Shown here: in pieces, positions 18,767 through 27,587 of the stretch
Layout of the letters: the number at the start of each line of letters is the position of its first letter
How positions within the stretch are numbered: position 1 is the first letter of the stretch
NCBI GenBank assembly: GCA_030748335.1
Contig: JASMMD010000013.1
Location: forward strand, 1 to 36,255
Direction of reading: 5' to 3'
Origin: Candidatus Thalassarchaeum sp.
GTDB lineage: Archaea > Thermoplasmatota > Poseidoniia > Poseidoniales > Thalassarchaeaceae
DNA: 36,255 bases
Program-made: the position numbers and the translations under genes
The notes under the pieces: generated by a model
The model's input: the letters and a program-made list of their open reading frames with translations, nothing else
Told to the model about the DNA's origin: nothing
Database searches by the model: none

Positions 18767-19675
18767 ATGGGCACTCACGATTACGAGGACGACTCTCGCA
18801 ACAAAGACATCCTCGTATCGGTGAACGGGGATATTGTCCTCCGTGACGAAGCCAAGGTCTCCGTGTTCGACGCCGGCTTCCTGCTGGGCGATGGGGTTTG
18901 GGAGTCGTTCAGGCTGCACAATGGAACCATCGTATTCGCCGAGGACCACCTGGACAGGCTGTTCCGTGGGGCCGAGTCGATTTCCCTCGACATTGGCATG
19001 TCGCGCAAGGAGATACTGGAACAGGTAGATCGTGTGATATTGGCCAACGGCATGCATGACGGCGTACATGTTCGTCTGGTTGTATCTCGCGGCCTCAAGC
19101 CTACTCCATATCAGGCCCCGTGGGTGATTTCGGGGCCTCCGACCCTGGTCATCATGCCTGAGTACAAGAGAGCGGACGAGCATCGGGCAGTGGATGGGAT
19201 CAAACTCGTCACGGTCGACGTTCGGAGGGGCGAGCAGAACGTCCAGGACCCTCGTATCAACAGCCTCTCCAAGCACAACTGCATCGCTGCATGCGTTGAC
19301 GCTGCAAGCAAGGGTGGCGATGAGGGCTTGATGCTCGACCCCTCAGGCAACGTGGCGACCTGCAACTCCACTCACTTCTTCGTCGTCCGCAACGGCGAGG
19401 TCTGGACCTCTACTGGTGAACACTGTTTGGATGGCATCACTCGCCGGAAGGTGCTGGAACTGTGTCACACGAACGAAATCCCCGCATTTGAGAGGGACTT
19501 CACCACCGAGCAGGTCCAGACGGCCGATGAGGCCTTCGTGACCGGCACGTTTGCCGGCCTCACTCCAGTGGTGGAGTTCGACGGCAAGCCGATGGGCAGT
19601 GGCCGGAGAGGTCCTGTGTGCGAACGCCTGCAAGCACTCTATCTGGAATTGATCAGGAGCGAGTGCGGTGGCTGA
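18767..19675 (+). CDS. PLP class IV aminotransferase (branched-chain/D-amino-acid type)
   Basis: A cytoplasmic pyridoxal-phosphate enzyme of 302 residues from the ATG at 18767, which follows a GAGGTG ribosome-binding site with good spacing; a GTG at 18761 is possible but would use that site as coding sequence. Fold-IV features: VSVFDAGFLLGDGVWESFR (about 31-49), VRLVVSRG (102-109), the Schiff-base lysine K169 in INSLSKHNCIAA, and DEGLMLDPSGNVATCNSTHFF (from 185), which positions cofactor and carboxylate. IlvE, D-alanine transaminase and aminodeoxychorismate lyase share these features, and sequence inspection cannot choose safely between them; the length and GVWESFR pattern favour a branched-chain-like transaminase. 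Its stop overlaps the following sulfotransferase-like start by 8 bp. Confidence 0.9.
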   Translation: MGTHDYEDDSRNKDILVSVNGDIVLRDEAKVSVFDAGFLLGDGVWESFRLHNGTIVFAEDHLDRLFRGAESISLDIGMSRKEILEQVDRVILANGMHDGVHVRLVVSRGLKPTPYQAPWVISGPPTLVIMPEYKRADEHRAVDGIKLVTVDVRRGEQNVQDPRINSLSKHNCIAACVDAASKGGDEGLMLDPSGNVATCNSTHFFVVRNGEVWTSTGEHCLDGITRRKVLELCHTNEIPAFERDFTTEQVQTADEAFVTGTFAGLTPVVEFDGKPMGSGRRGPVCERLQALYLELIRSECGG

Positions 19676-20402
19676 GGGCGTCAGCATCGCCATGTGGTCC
19701 GGGCCACGTAACATCTCAACGGCGATGATGTACTCGTTCGACAACCGGGGTGACTGCTTCGCGAGCGACGAACCACTCTATGCCCACTACCTCTCTCGGA
19801 CTGGCATCAAGCACCCTGATGCGGATGCCGTGATGACTCACCACGAGACCGATGCCGATGCCGTGACGGACTACCTGACAGGGGCCATCCCTGAAGCCGC
19901 TGTGACGTGGTACCAGAAGCACATGTGCCATCACATTCTCCCGGATATGGACACTGGGTGGTTGGCCTCACTCAAGAATTGCTTCCTCATACGTGATCCT
20001 AGGGAGGTCTTGCTTTCGCTGTCGAAGATAACCGACGAGGTATCCTTGTGGGCGACGGGCCTACCGCAGCAGGCGAGGCTGCTGGAGCAGGTCATCGAGG
20101 AAAGCGGAGAGATACCTCCAATACTAGATGCACGCGACGTTCTAGATGACCCTCGGGGCATGCTGGGGTTGCTCTGCGAGCGATTGCGGATACCCTTCAG
20201 CGAGGAGATGCTGTCTTGGAGGCCGGGTCCGAGGGAATGCGACGGCATCTGGGCAAAGCACTGGTACGATTCGGTCTGGGCGTCCACCGGCTTCTCCCCT
20301 TACAGCCCTAGGACGGGCGATTTAGCCCCAGAGCACGAGGCGATTCTGTCGCAGGCGACGCCGCTGTATGATGGCATGCACTCACTCAGAATGTCGCTGT
20401 AA
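19668..20402 (+). CDS. Sulfotransferase-like P-loop protein
   Basis: A 244-residue soluble protein that begins with GTG at 19668 inside the end of the aminotransferase gene (8-bp overlap), so the two are translationally coupled. The N terminus IAMWSGPRNISTAM (7-20) resembles the 5'-phosphosulfate-binding loop of sulfotransferases. CFLIRDPREVLLSLSK (around residue 105-120) resembles the 3'-phosphate-binding motif with arginine and serine. Such proteins are commonly annotated as sulfotransferase family or, because of genome context, as aminotransferase-associated proteins; the real acceptor is unknown. Pairing with a class IV aminotransferase suggests they act on a shared amino- or keto-acid metabolite. 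The C terminus ends exactly against the convergent giant gene with no intervening base. Confidence 0.82.
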   Translation: MAEGVSIAMWSGPRNISTAMMYSFDNRGDCFASDEPLYAHYLSRTGIKHPDADAVMTHHETDADAVTDYLTGAIPEAAVTWYQKHMCHHILPDMDTGWLASLKNCFLIRDPREVLLSLSKITDEVSLWATGLPQQARLLEQVIEESGEIPPILDARDVLDDPRGMLGLLCERLRIPFSEEMLSWRPGPRECDGIWAKHWYDSVWASTGFSPYSPRTGDLAPEHEAILSQATPLYDGMHSLRMSL

Positions 20403-23400
20403 TCAGTCCCGCATCAACCGCTTCAACCTAGCTTCGAAGTCATCCTCGTCAGGGCTTTCCGATTCAGGCTCTGGCGTCCGTGCCTCTTCCTCCTCATCCG
20501 GAACTCCCTCTTCCTCTTCCTCCTCAACGACTTCCCTAGCGACCTTCTGCTCGACCATCTTCTCCTCTGCAGCGGCCATGGCCATCTCCATCAGCTCCTT
20601 ACCCTCTCGGTAGTTCTTCACCATCCATGCCAGAGCCACGGACACCCCGATGACCAACAAAGCCGCGGCTAGAGAGGTCCCCATGTCGTTGTACTTGCTC
20701 GGATCTGTCTGACCTCCTGAGAGGATTATCCTGCTCTCATCATCACTCGGGTCCGAATCGACGTCCCATGGGAAGGCACAGTCAATGGTCACCACGACCT
20801 CGTCCCCGTCCTCGGCTGACCCTGGGCGATCCACCCCTACGGTCGGGGAGAATGTTCCAGTCAGGTCGACGCGATGTGTCATCGAGTGGTCTCCGGATAC
20901 CACGCTGAGGGTGCAATCGGCATTGTACTGGTCGAGCATGGCCCCGACCCCGTCTCCACGCTTCGTCAATACTCTAATCTGCTGCTCGGTACCCTCGCCA
21001 TCGAGCTCCAAGCCGACCAGACCGATGTTCCAGTCGGTCCTGCGGACTTCGAAGGCACCATCGGCAGTCGCGACCTCGACCCCACGTCCATCAAGCAGCC
21101 TCAAGGTCAGGCCCCTCATGCCCGGTTCGGGACTCCAAGACTCTGCACTGAGGTTGATAGGTCCGATGCTCGAACCCCCGGCGACGCTGCCGGAGAATGA
21201 GTCTAGCATCACCCCCTGGTCATCAACCAACAGGACGGTGAACGAGAATGAATCGGAGCCGTTGAGCACGGAGCACTGTGCTACCACCGCTGAAGACTCT
21301 CCTTGGATGCTGCAGTCGGCGCCCCTCAAGGAAGGCTGCGTGGCATGAGTATAGTACGATAGTGTCGAGCCACTCACACTGAGGGAACCATCACCGCTCG
21401 ACATCGCTGGTAGGGACCAGCCCCCACTATCGTGCCAGTCAAGCTGCTGCCCTGAGGCTGAGTTGATGACCGAACTAGATGCATCCGTGCCATGAATTCT
21501 CACTATCGCATGGTCACCGGACATCGCCACAACAATTGGGGAGGAGGCCCACGAGTATGCCGACTGTTCGGTGTCCAGCGAGACCTCACGCTGGTTCCCA
21601 GCCGAGTCCTCGGCTAGGATTCTGATGGTCTGCACGCTGCCGTCCCAGTCTGAGGCAGGAATCACCTCGATGGGAACGCCCCTAATCTCGCCGACCCCTA
21701 GGACCACGTCCGTATCTTCTGACACGGTCCAGCCGACTGGCAGACTCAGGACCTGTAGGCTAATCGTGGTGGGTGCGTTGCCGAGGTTGTGCAATTCGGC
21801 TAGGGGGCGGCCACCCTGATCGGAGACTAGCCAATCACCATGGGAACTCATGTTGAATTCGTGTAATACTGCCACCCTCAGTGGGAGGGTGATTTCCGTC
21901 AGCCCGTTGCCGTCGCCTTCGCGCAGCCTGACGTGCAGTTCGACGGCCCTGCCGTGCTGGGCCGTTTCCGGTGGGGTGATGTTGAGGATCATCGGAGCGA
22001 CCTCCCCGGGAGATAGCACCGGCAACTCGTCAGGAACTTCGACCCCCCATCCTCCTTCTCCGCTGACCCAGACGGTGGCGTACGGCTCAGAGGGCGAATT
22101 CCCTAGCTGGATTACGTCGAGGGCGACGCTTGAACCCTCGGGTCCGACCTCAAGGTTGGCTTGATCCGCTACGACTGACCAACCCGGGACATGTAAGGCC
22201 TCGACATAGAAACTGAAGTTCCCCATCGCCTCGCCCTGAGCCTCTGCAGTGACGCTGACCGACATCACCGAGCCGTTCCAAGCACCCTCCGGTATTGAGG
22301 CTTGAACGGTCATCAGGGCGGATTGGTTGACCTCAATCCCGGAGACTGAGTCTCCGCTCGCGGTCCAGTTCTGAGATGAGTCGCCATCTACCGACAAGAC
22401 GCTGTAGGAAATTATGAGCTCCAGCCCATCGATCAGATTACCCACGTTGGTGGCGTTGACGTCTATGGAGAGTCCCTCCCCCGGGGCTATTGCAAAAGTC
22501 CTGCCGTTGGCTTCGGAACCAGCCATCGCAGCCGCCAGTTCCCAGCGGTGGTCCTGACGGGCCTCCAGCGAAACCGAGTCGGAATCGCTGACCGTCTGGT
22601 CTCCCACCGAGGTCATGCGGAACATCACGTCTAGAGGAGTCCCCGCAGGGGTGTTCGCAGGAAGAATCACCGTCACGGGGATGTTAGTCAGACTTCCTGC
22701 CCCGAGGGACACCATGTCATTGGAGAACGAGACGCTAAGACCCGGGTCCTCTGTAACATTCTCGTTTAGAACGACCTCGTGACTGAGCCGATAGGTGTCC
22801 TGCCCATTGCCCTGGTTCTCCAGCCGCACCATCACCAAAGCCTCCTCGCCGACTTCGACGATGTGGGGCTGCTCAGTCGGCGATGTCACGACAATTGAAG
22901 CCCTGTGAATCTGTAGGACCTCAAGTGACAATGTTATGACATAATCAGACGACTGGTCACTGGCATCGGAGAATGAATGGAATGCAGGAGGGGCATCACT
23001 AGGGAGGTTGAGAGTCAGAGTGCCACTGGCCTGCTCCGGCCAAGAGGCTCCCGACATTACAATCGAATCTCCTACTATTGACAAATCACCCGAGGCACTC
23101 CATGACCATCCTTGGATTACCATTCCTGCGTCCGACAACGACCAAGTCAACTGACTGCCCGCTGAGGGCATGTCCGCCCGAACCTCCCAATGCAGGCCGC
23201 TGGCAGGGACGCTGCGTTGATGCACGCCCACGACGACACCGGCAGCCTCGAAGGTGAGCGAGATCGTCTGACACGACTGCTCCTCGCCGCTGCCCACGCA
23301 CATCGTCAACGGCGTGCTGACGGACTCGCCGAGAGTCGCATCCGCCGGGACCTCAAGTCTCGCGGTGAGTAGCAAGAACTCATTTGGCTCCAGCGACAGT

Positions 23401-26024
23401 GCCGGCTGCTCGACGCCATCCATGTCGTACAGCCTCAGCTCCGAGCCCGTACGGTCGTCCCAGGATGTGCTGTCCCATGAAATTGTAATCTGGTTCTCGA
23501 CCGCGTTCCCGAGGTTGTGCAGGAGCATCCAAGCTTGAGCATCGGTACCCAACAGACCGTAGCCGGTACTCGATACCGTTCCATCAGGGCCGCGCAGAGA
23601 TAGGCCCCGCGTCCGATTCGCCTCCACCGGAAGCGAGGCGGACACGCTGACGTTGCCGGGGTCTTCATCTAGGCTCAGTGTCAGACCTAGGTGACCTGCA
23701 TCCGAACCCAGAGCGTTAGCAGGGGCATGAATCCGTAACTCTGGGGTCCAAACCGCATCGACGCCTATAGCGACGCCCGTCAGACCTCCCGGGGTCTCGT
23801 CCGACCAACTCCATCCCTCTGGAAGACTGGAGTCGTCGACCGTCAGGCTCCAAGCCCCCGAGAGCCTACCGGTCGAGCGAATGTTGGGGGTGGCCAGTGT
23901 GGTATCTCCCGGAGTCACCCTGATTGGCTCTGTGGGCATCTCAAAGGTGGCGTTGTAGGGTGCCACGATGGACAGGGTCGTTATCTGTGCGTCGTTGTCA
24001 AGTCTGGATTGGGAGACGTTGGAGTAGGGGTCGAGGACCAGCTCAAAGACATGCTCGCCTAGAGGACCACTCCACTCGACGCTGAACGACTCGAACGAGC
24101 CCGAGCCAGTCGGGTCCACCGGCTCCAAGGTGCCCGCTTCGTGACTCGCGATTATCTGCCCGTTGGCGTACAGTTTGGCCTCAGTCTCGTGGTCGGTGTC
24201 TGCAGTCCCTGAGTTCTCGAACAAGGCGGTCACGGTGACAATCTCTCCGGGATCGGGCTCGCTGGGACTGAACTCAATGCTCCTCTGGTCCAAAAGAGGC
24301 CTGACGTCCGCCAAGGCGTGTGACACCACGGTGTCGCCAAGGACGACGTCAAGCATCGCGTCCCCATCGACGTCAGCTAGGGCGGGAGCCGACCAGGTCC
24401 TATGTGACAACTCGACCGGGCCGCCCCAGACGGACGTCGTAGAACCGTCTTCGCCATCGAGGGCCCATAGCGAGCGCCCGTATGCGACCAGCAGCTCCTG
24501 CTCCCCACTGCCATCGATATCCATCCAAGTCGGCGGCGCCACTGCAATCTCGTCGTTTGGCAGACCACTACTCTGCTCGAGACTCCTCTGCCAGACCTGA
24601 TCGGGACTGGAACCACTCACGTCGTGGCAGCCAGCATGCCCGTGCCTAGCTCCGGTGGTCTCCTGCGACCAAGTCACCCAGCACACCCTGTCGTGCTGAC
24701 CGTCGCCGTCAGTGTCTATCGCGACAGGGGGTGCGTCAGCGTACCCGTTGGAGGCCTCAAAGGTCCAGACCTCGTCGCCGCTACCAATCTCCATGCCGAC
24801 GAACTCGGCACCGTCCTGTCCGCTGGAGCCATCCCAATCAGTGGGAATCGTTAGAATCATCTCGAGATCATTCTGGTTCGCATCAAGGTTGGCGATGATT
24901 GGGCCAGGCAGCCGGACATGGGGGGAGTTTGTGTCGCCATCGGTATTGCCCAGCGTCAGCCCGTCCCAGTTGGAGTCTCCCGTGTCCGAGTCCAGTTTCC
25001 AGACCCACACCGCCCCACTGCTCTCCTGAGTGGTCGTTAGAAGCACGTATCCCGTACTCTCGTCGGTCTGGGCGAAAGCCGGGTCCGAGGGATGGCTACC
25101 CTTGTCGAGAGATGCGTCCCATAGTAGGCTCGCCCCCGTATCAGACAGCCCTAGGGCGACGACGACGGGGTCCTCGGAGACCTCATCTACGGCGGCTATG
25201 ACCAATTCCGCGTCACCATCGAGGTCGAGATCAGCCAGTAGCGGCTGAGCGGTCGGCCTGTGACCGCCAAGAAGGCTGGAGGTGTAAGGCCCCTGATCGC
25301 TACTAATCATCATGGATTCGTCGCTCCAAGTCCACAGCAACTGGCTTGAGTCTCCAGAAGTGGACCAGCCGGTTACCGAACAGGACAACCGAGGCGACCA
25401 GGCATCTACGTACAATGTTCCGGAAGCGTCGTAAGCGACCAGCACCTCTTGGATTCCGTCACCGTCTACATCCACTACCAACGGAGCAGCCTTGACGTAC
25501 TCGGTCAGCCCCATGTCCACCTCCCATGCTAGATCGGCGTCCTCGCCCTCGACTATTCGCAGGTAGGTATGGTCCGAATTCTCATCAGTCTGCATCAGAA
25601 TTGTGTAGAACGAGCTGCCCCCACAACGCTCAGAAGAACCCTCGTCCTTGGTCACTGAAGCAGAGAGATCTGCAACTGGTGTGGCCAACGCGTCGGTGCC
25701 GATTGAGTAGGAGCCATACATCCAGTTCACCGCGGGATCGACCACTGATCTGAGTTCAGCCGCATCGGACGGAGTGCCGTTCCCAGCGCCTCCGTCGGGG
25801 CCATGAGTGGGAACGTCAGCCATCCTGTCAGGCGTCCTGCCGGACTGCGGCCATGGCTGGCCACCATCGGTCCATGGATCCGAGGTCCCGTCGCCGACCT
25901 CCATCTTGGCCGTAGGGTCGAGGTGGACCAGGGCTGGTGACAGCGACATCAGCAGTAATAGGGCGACCCCGAGAGCCGCTTGACGGAGGCGAGAGGGGCG
26001 AATGTTCTGGGTGCACACCGTCAT
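20403..26024 (-). CDS. Giant secreted FG-GAP/CARDB-type surface protein with C-terminal anchor
   Basis: An 1873-residue protein. The N terminus RQAALGVALLLLMSLSPALVHL is a signal peptide. Residues ~170-580 contain FG-GAP/VCBS blades with calcium-loop-like motifs (DVDGDGIQEVLVAY, DLDLDGDAELVIAA, DTDGDGQHD, DIDGSGEQELLVAY, DVDGDAMLDVVLG), predicting an integrin-like propeller. A CARDB-like beta-sandwich follows (PGEIVTVTALFENSGTADTDHE), then many NEW3/CARDB-like domains with the 'LxNxGN' pattern (LENQGNGQDTYRL, LHNLGNAPTTISL). A transmembrane helix lies near 1782-1802, followed by a 71-residue cytoplasmic tail rich in glutamate. It is likely a cell-surface adhesin or binding protein. The stop codon is directly adjacent to the end of the sulfotransferase-like gene. 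The ATG at 26024 gives the signal peptide a normal n-region. Confidence 0.93.
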   Translation of the reverse strand: MTVCTQNIRPSRLRQAALGVALLLLMSLSPALVHLDPTAKMEVGDGTSDPWTDGGQPWPQSGRTPDRMADVPTHGPDGGAGNGTPSDAAELRSVVDPAVNWMYGSYSIGTDALATPVADLSASVTKDEGSSERCGGSSFYTILMQTDENSDHTYLRIVEGEDADLAWEVDMGLTEYVKAAPLVVDVDGDGIQEVLVAYDASGTLYVDAWSPRLSCSVTGWSTSGDSSQLLWTWSDESMMISSDQGPYTSSLLGGHRPTAQPLLADLDLDGDAELVIAAVDEVSEDPVVVALGLSDTGASLLWDASLDKGSHPSDPAFAQTDESTGYVLLTTTQESSGAVWVWKLDSDTGDSNWDGLTLGNTDGDTNSPHVRLPGPIIANLDANQNDLEMILTIPTDWDGSSGQDGAEFVGMEIGSGDEVWTFEASNGYADAPPVAIDTDGDGQHDRVCWVTWSQETTGARHGHAGCHDVSGSSPDQVWQRSLEQSSGLPNDEIAVAPPTWMDIDGSGEQELLVAYGRSLWALDGEDGSTTSVWGGPVELSHRTWSAPALADVDGDAMLDVVLGDTVVSHALADVRPLLDQRSIEFSPSEPDPGEIVTVTALFENSGTADTDHETEAKLYANGQIIASHEAGTLEPVDPTGSGSFESFSVEWSGPLGEHVFELVLDPYSNVSQSRLDNDAQITTLSIVAPYNATFEMPTEPIRVTPGDTTLATPNIRSTGRLSGAWSLTVDDSSLPEGWSWSDETPGGLTGVAIGVDAVWTPELRIHAPANALGSDAGHLGLTLSLDEDPGNVSVSASLPVEANRTRGLSLRGPDGTVSSTGYGLLGTDAQAWMLLHNLGNAVENQITISWDSTSWDDRTGSELRLYDMDGVEQPALSLEPNEFLLLTARLEVPADATLGESVSTPLTMCVGSGEEQSCQTISLTFEAAGVVVGVHQRSVPASGLHWEVRADMPSAGSQLTWSLSDAGMVIQGWSWSASGDLSIVGDSIVMSGASWPEQASGTLTLNLPSDAPPAFHSFSDASDQSSDYVITLSLEVLQIHRASIVVTSPTEQPHIVEVGEEALVMVRLENQGNGQDTYRLSHEVVLNENVTEDPGLSVSFSNDMVSLGAGSLTNIPVTVILPANTPAGTPLDVMFRMTSVGDQTVSDSDSVSLEARQDHRWELAAAMAGSEANGRTFAIAPGEGLSIDVNATNVGNLIDGLELIISYSVLSVDGDSSQNWTASGDSVSGIEVNQSALMTVQASIPEGAWNGSVMSVSVTAEAQGEAMGNFSFYVEALHVPGWSVVADQANLEVGPEGSSVALDVIQLGNSPSEPYATVWVSGEGGWGVEVPDELPVLSPGEVAPMILNITPPETAQHGRAVELHVRLREGDGNGLTEITLPLRVAVLHEFNMSSHGDWLVSDQGGRPLAELHNLGNAPTTISLQVLSLPVGWTVSEDTDVVLGVGEIRGVPIEVIPASDWDGSVQTIRILAEDSAGNQREVSLDTEQSAYSWASSPIVVAMSGDHAIVRIHGTDASSSVINSASGQQLDWHDSGGWSLPAMSSGDGSLSVSGSTLSYYTHATQPSLRGADCSIQGESSAVVAQCSVLNGSDSFSFTVLLVDDQGVMLDSFSGSVAGGSSIGPINLSAESWSPEPGMRGLTLRLLDGRGVEVATADGAFEVRRTDWNIGLVGLELDGEGTEQQIRVLTKRGDGVGAMLDQYNADCTLSVVSGDHSMTHRVDLTGTFSPTVGVDRPGSAEDGDEVVVTIDCAFPWDVDSDPSDDESRIILSGGQTDPSKYNDMGTSLAAALLVIGVSVALAWMVKNYREGKELMEMAMAAAEEKMVEQKVAREVVEEEEEEGVPDEEEEARTPEPESESPDEDDFEARLKRLMRD

Positions 26025-26266
26025 CAGGACCGGAGATGGCCTTCCGAATCCACTTGAACGTTCGCCCTATACCCTCTTACAGACCTACGGTCTGATTACC
26101 ATATAGGTGGTGCCGGAACCCTATTTCCATCCGTTGCGCTTATACAGGACGGGCGGGTCGCCGGGCGCACGGAACTCTCCTCCAGAGGCGCTGCCGATGA
26201 GGGACGGGAGCAAAACTCCCTCCCTCCGGCGGGTCTTTGGGCGAGTCCCGTAGGAGCACGAAGAGC
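26025..26266. promoter_or_regulatory. Divergent promoter/leader between giant surface gene and rpoE operon
   Basis: A 242-bp gap. Near the surface-protein gene are CCCTATACCC (26065-26074) and a perfect inverted repeat CAGACC (26080-26085) / GGTCTG (26089-26094) with a TAC spacer, followed by CATATAGG. Toward rpoE, CGCTTATACAGG (about 26137-26148) is a TATA-like box giving a ~95-nt GC-rich leader. The leader contains the hairpin GGGAG-CAAAA-CTCCC (26206-26220), enclosed by GGGAC (26201-26205) with GTCCC (26245-26249). The ribosome-binding site TAGGAG precedes the rpoE ATG. Confidence 0.5.
26080..26094. repeat. Inverted repeat CAGACC-TAC-GGTCTG
   Basis: Perfect 6-bp arms with a 3-nt spacer, 56 bp upstream of the giant surface gene's start and next to candidate TATA boxes. 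A dimeric regulator site is plausible. Confidence 0.45.
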
Positions 26267-26821
26267 ATGTACAGTCTCATAATCCGAGAAGACACCATCC
26301 GGATCCCAGCCGAGTACATCCGAGCGGGACGAAAACTCGAGGAGCACATCGACGAGCTGGCGCATGACGCCTTTGAGTGTAGGTTCGACGAGAACGAGGA
26401 CTTCACACTACTGACCTTCGACCACGAGGCGGTCGGCCGCGGTAAAATCATACACGGAGACGGGGCAATCTATCAGAATGTCCGTTTCAAGGCCCTGATA
26501 TTCACGATGGAGAACAACGAGGTGGTAGATGGCGCCGTGTCCGAGGTTTCAGAGTACGGTGCCTTTGTCAGGATCGGCCCCGTTGAGGCCCTGCTACACA
26601 AGTCGCAGATACTCGACGAGCCCGTTCAAGTCCACCTCGGCACGCAGAACAAGAGAATCGAAGGCTCGCAGAGCGGCAAACACCTCGAGGAGGGTAGCCC
26701 TGTGCGCTCTAGGATAGTATCCAAGTCGATTAACCAGAATGACCCGCGTTCCTCAAAGATTGGTCTGAACTGCAAGATGGATGGCCTAGGGGCCTTCGAC
26801 TGGTTGGTGGAGGACGACTGA
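26267..26821 (+). CDS. rpoE: DNA-directed RNA polymerase subunit Rpo7 (RpoE')
   Basis: The stalk subunit of archaeal RNA polymerase, homologous to eukaryotic Rpb7, which with Rpo4 helps open complex formation and binds nascent RNA. It has 184 residues from the ATG at 26267 (MYSLIIREDTIRIP), preceded by GGAG 12 bp upstream; a longer frame from 26237 is unlikely. The N-terminal half is the SHS2-like tip domain. The C-terminal half is an S1/OB RNA-binding domain: NNEVVDGAVSEVSEYGAFVRIGPVEALLHKSQI. The ending KIGLNCKMDGLGAFDWL is typical. It is the first gene of an operon with spt4 (1-bp gap), rps24e and rps27ae, a conserved archaeal arrangement. Confidence 0.97.
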   Translation: MYSLIIREDTIRIPAEYIRAGRKLEEHIDELAHDAFECRFDENEDFTLLTFDHEAVGRGKIIHGDGAIYQNVRFKALIFTMENNEVVDGAVSEVSEYGAFVRIGPVEALLHKSQILDEPVQVHLGTQNKRIEGSQSGKHLEEGSPVRSRIVSKSINQNDPRSSKIGLNCKMDGLGAFDWLVEDD

Positions 26822-26822
26822 A

Positions 26823-27041
26823 ATGGCCAAGCAGCCCTTCGCCTGCGGCGAGTGCAACAGGATTCTACCTGATCCTGAAAAGAAGAGCGACCCCCCGCAG
26901 TGTGTACACTGCCCGAGCGCCCCAGTCACTACCGACTGGCAGGGATTTGTGGTGATACTGCACCCTGAGCGCTCCGAGGTCGCAAAGAGGCTCAACGTCA
27001 CCGTGGCCGGTAACTACGCGCTCAAGGTGAACATCCGTTAG
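26823..27041 (+). CDS. spt4: Transcription elongation factor Spt4 (RpoE'')
   Basis: A 72-residue zinc protein that binds Spt5 to form the clamp-closing elongation factor of archaeal RNA polymerase. The zinc knuckle cysteines are C8, C11 (ACGEC) and C27, C30 (CVHC). The Spt5-binding part contains the diagnostic DWQGFVVILHPERSEVAKRL and ends NYALKV. The ATG lies one base after the rpoE stop, so expression is coupled with its polymerase partner. Length and motifs are complete. Confidence 0.96.
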   Translation: MAKQPFACGECNRILPDPEKKSDPPQCVHCPSAPVTTDWQGFVVILHPERSEVAKRLNVTVAGNYALKVNIR

Positions 27042-27054
27042 AGGAGGGGATTTG

Positions 27055-27417
27055 ATGCAGGTCGTTGAAAGGAAGGAGAACCCGCTGCTAGACAGGGTGG
27101 AAATCAGGTTCGTGTGGAACCACGACAGCTCCCGAACCCCATCGCGCAGGGAGATGGTGGCCGCGGCCGCCAAGGCGGAACCCGGCGCCAAGCAGGAATT
27201 CGTCTTCGTCAAGGACGTCAGTACTCGGTACGGCCGTCCTCAGACCACGGGCTTGGCACTCATATACGGCTCATCCGAGTCGGCAGCACTAGAGCCCGAG
27301 TACGTGAAGGTCAGGCACGGGGCGGAGCCCGAGCCCAAGGCCGAGACTCCGGAAGCACCCGAGCCCGCGCCAGCTGAAGAAGCAGCCGAGGGCGAGTCAG
27401 AGGATGGTGACGAGTGA
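27055..27417 (+). CDS. rps24e: Ribosomal protein eS24 (Rps24e)
   Basis: A component of the small ribosomal subunit, 120 residues from the ATG at 27055, which follows GAGGAGGGG (27042-27050) at normal spacing; a TTG codon immediately upstream is a less likely start. Family features include ERKENPLLDRVEI, the SRREMV helix after TPSR, FVFVKDVSTRYGRPQTTGLALIYGS and the ALEPEYVK helix. Unlike the usual ~100-residue archaeal protein, it ends in about 30 residues made almost only of Glu, Pro and Ala (EPEPKAETPEAPEPAPAEEA). That acidic tail probably projects from the ribosome. Its stop shares one base with the rps27ae start. Confidence 0.95.
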   Translation: MQVVERKENPLLDRVEIRFVWNHDSSRTPSRREMVAAAAKAEPGAKQEFVFVKDVSTRYGRPQTTGLALIYGSSESAALEPEYVKVRHGAEPEPKAETPEAPEPAPAEEAAEGESEDGDE

Positions 27418-27587
27418 TGGGCGAGGGGCCAAACCCGAACGGCAAGCACTCGAAGTACTCCGTCGAGGACGGGAAGATGGTCAGGAAGGGTGAGTTCTGT
27501 CCCAACTGCGGCCCCGGCGTCTTCCTAGGAATCCACGAGGACCGCAAGGTTTGCGGCAAGTGCGGCCACTCGACTCAGTCCGAGTGA
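27417..27587 (+). CDS. rps27ae: Ribosomal protein eS31 (Rps27ae), zinc ribbon
   Basis: A short gene of 56 residues beginning at ATG 27417, which overlaps the rps24e stop by one base (TGATG). Four zinc-binding cysteines are at 28, 31, 46 and 49: FCPNCGPGVFLGIHEDRKVC then GKCGHST. This matches archaeal S27Ae (FCPRCGPGVF-like pattern), a small-subunit protein that in eukaryotes is made as a ubiquitin fusion. The N terminus SKYSVEDGKMVRKGEF is also typical. It is the last gene of the rpoE operon. Its last 13 bp overlap the convergent beta-propeller gene. Confidence 0.95.
   Translation: MGEGPNPNGKHSKYSVEDGKMVRKGEFCPNCGPGVFLGIHEDRKVCGKCGHSTQSE

Noticed and set aside
18362-19276. 304-codon open frame antisense to purC and the aminotransferase
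   Set aside because: It crosses two clear genes on the other strand and its translation has no recognisable domain.
20785-21348. 187-codon open frame antisense to the giant surface gene
   Set aside because: It is Ser/Pro/Thr-rich noise typical of the complement of GC-rich coding DNA and is nested in a certain gene.
26099-26107. CCATATAGG resembling a eukaryotic CArG box
   Set aside because: It has five rather than six central A/T bases and the host is archaeal; a TATA-like role is more reasonable.
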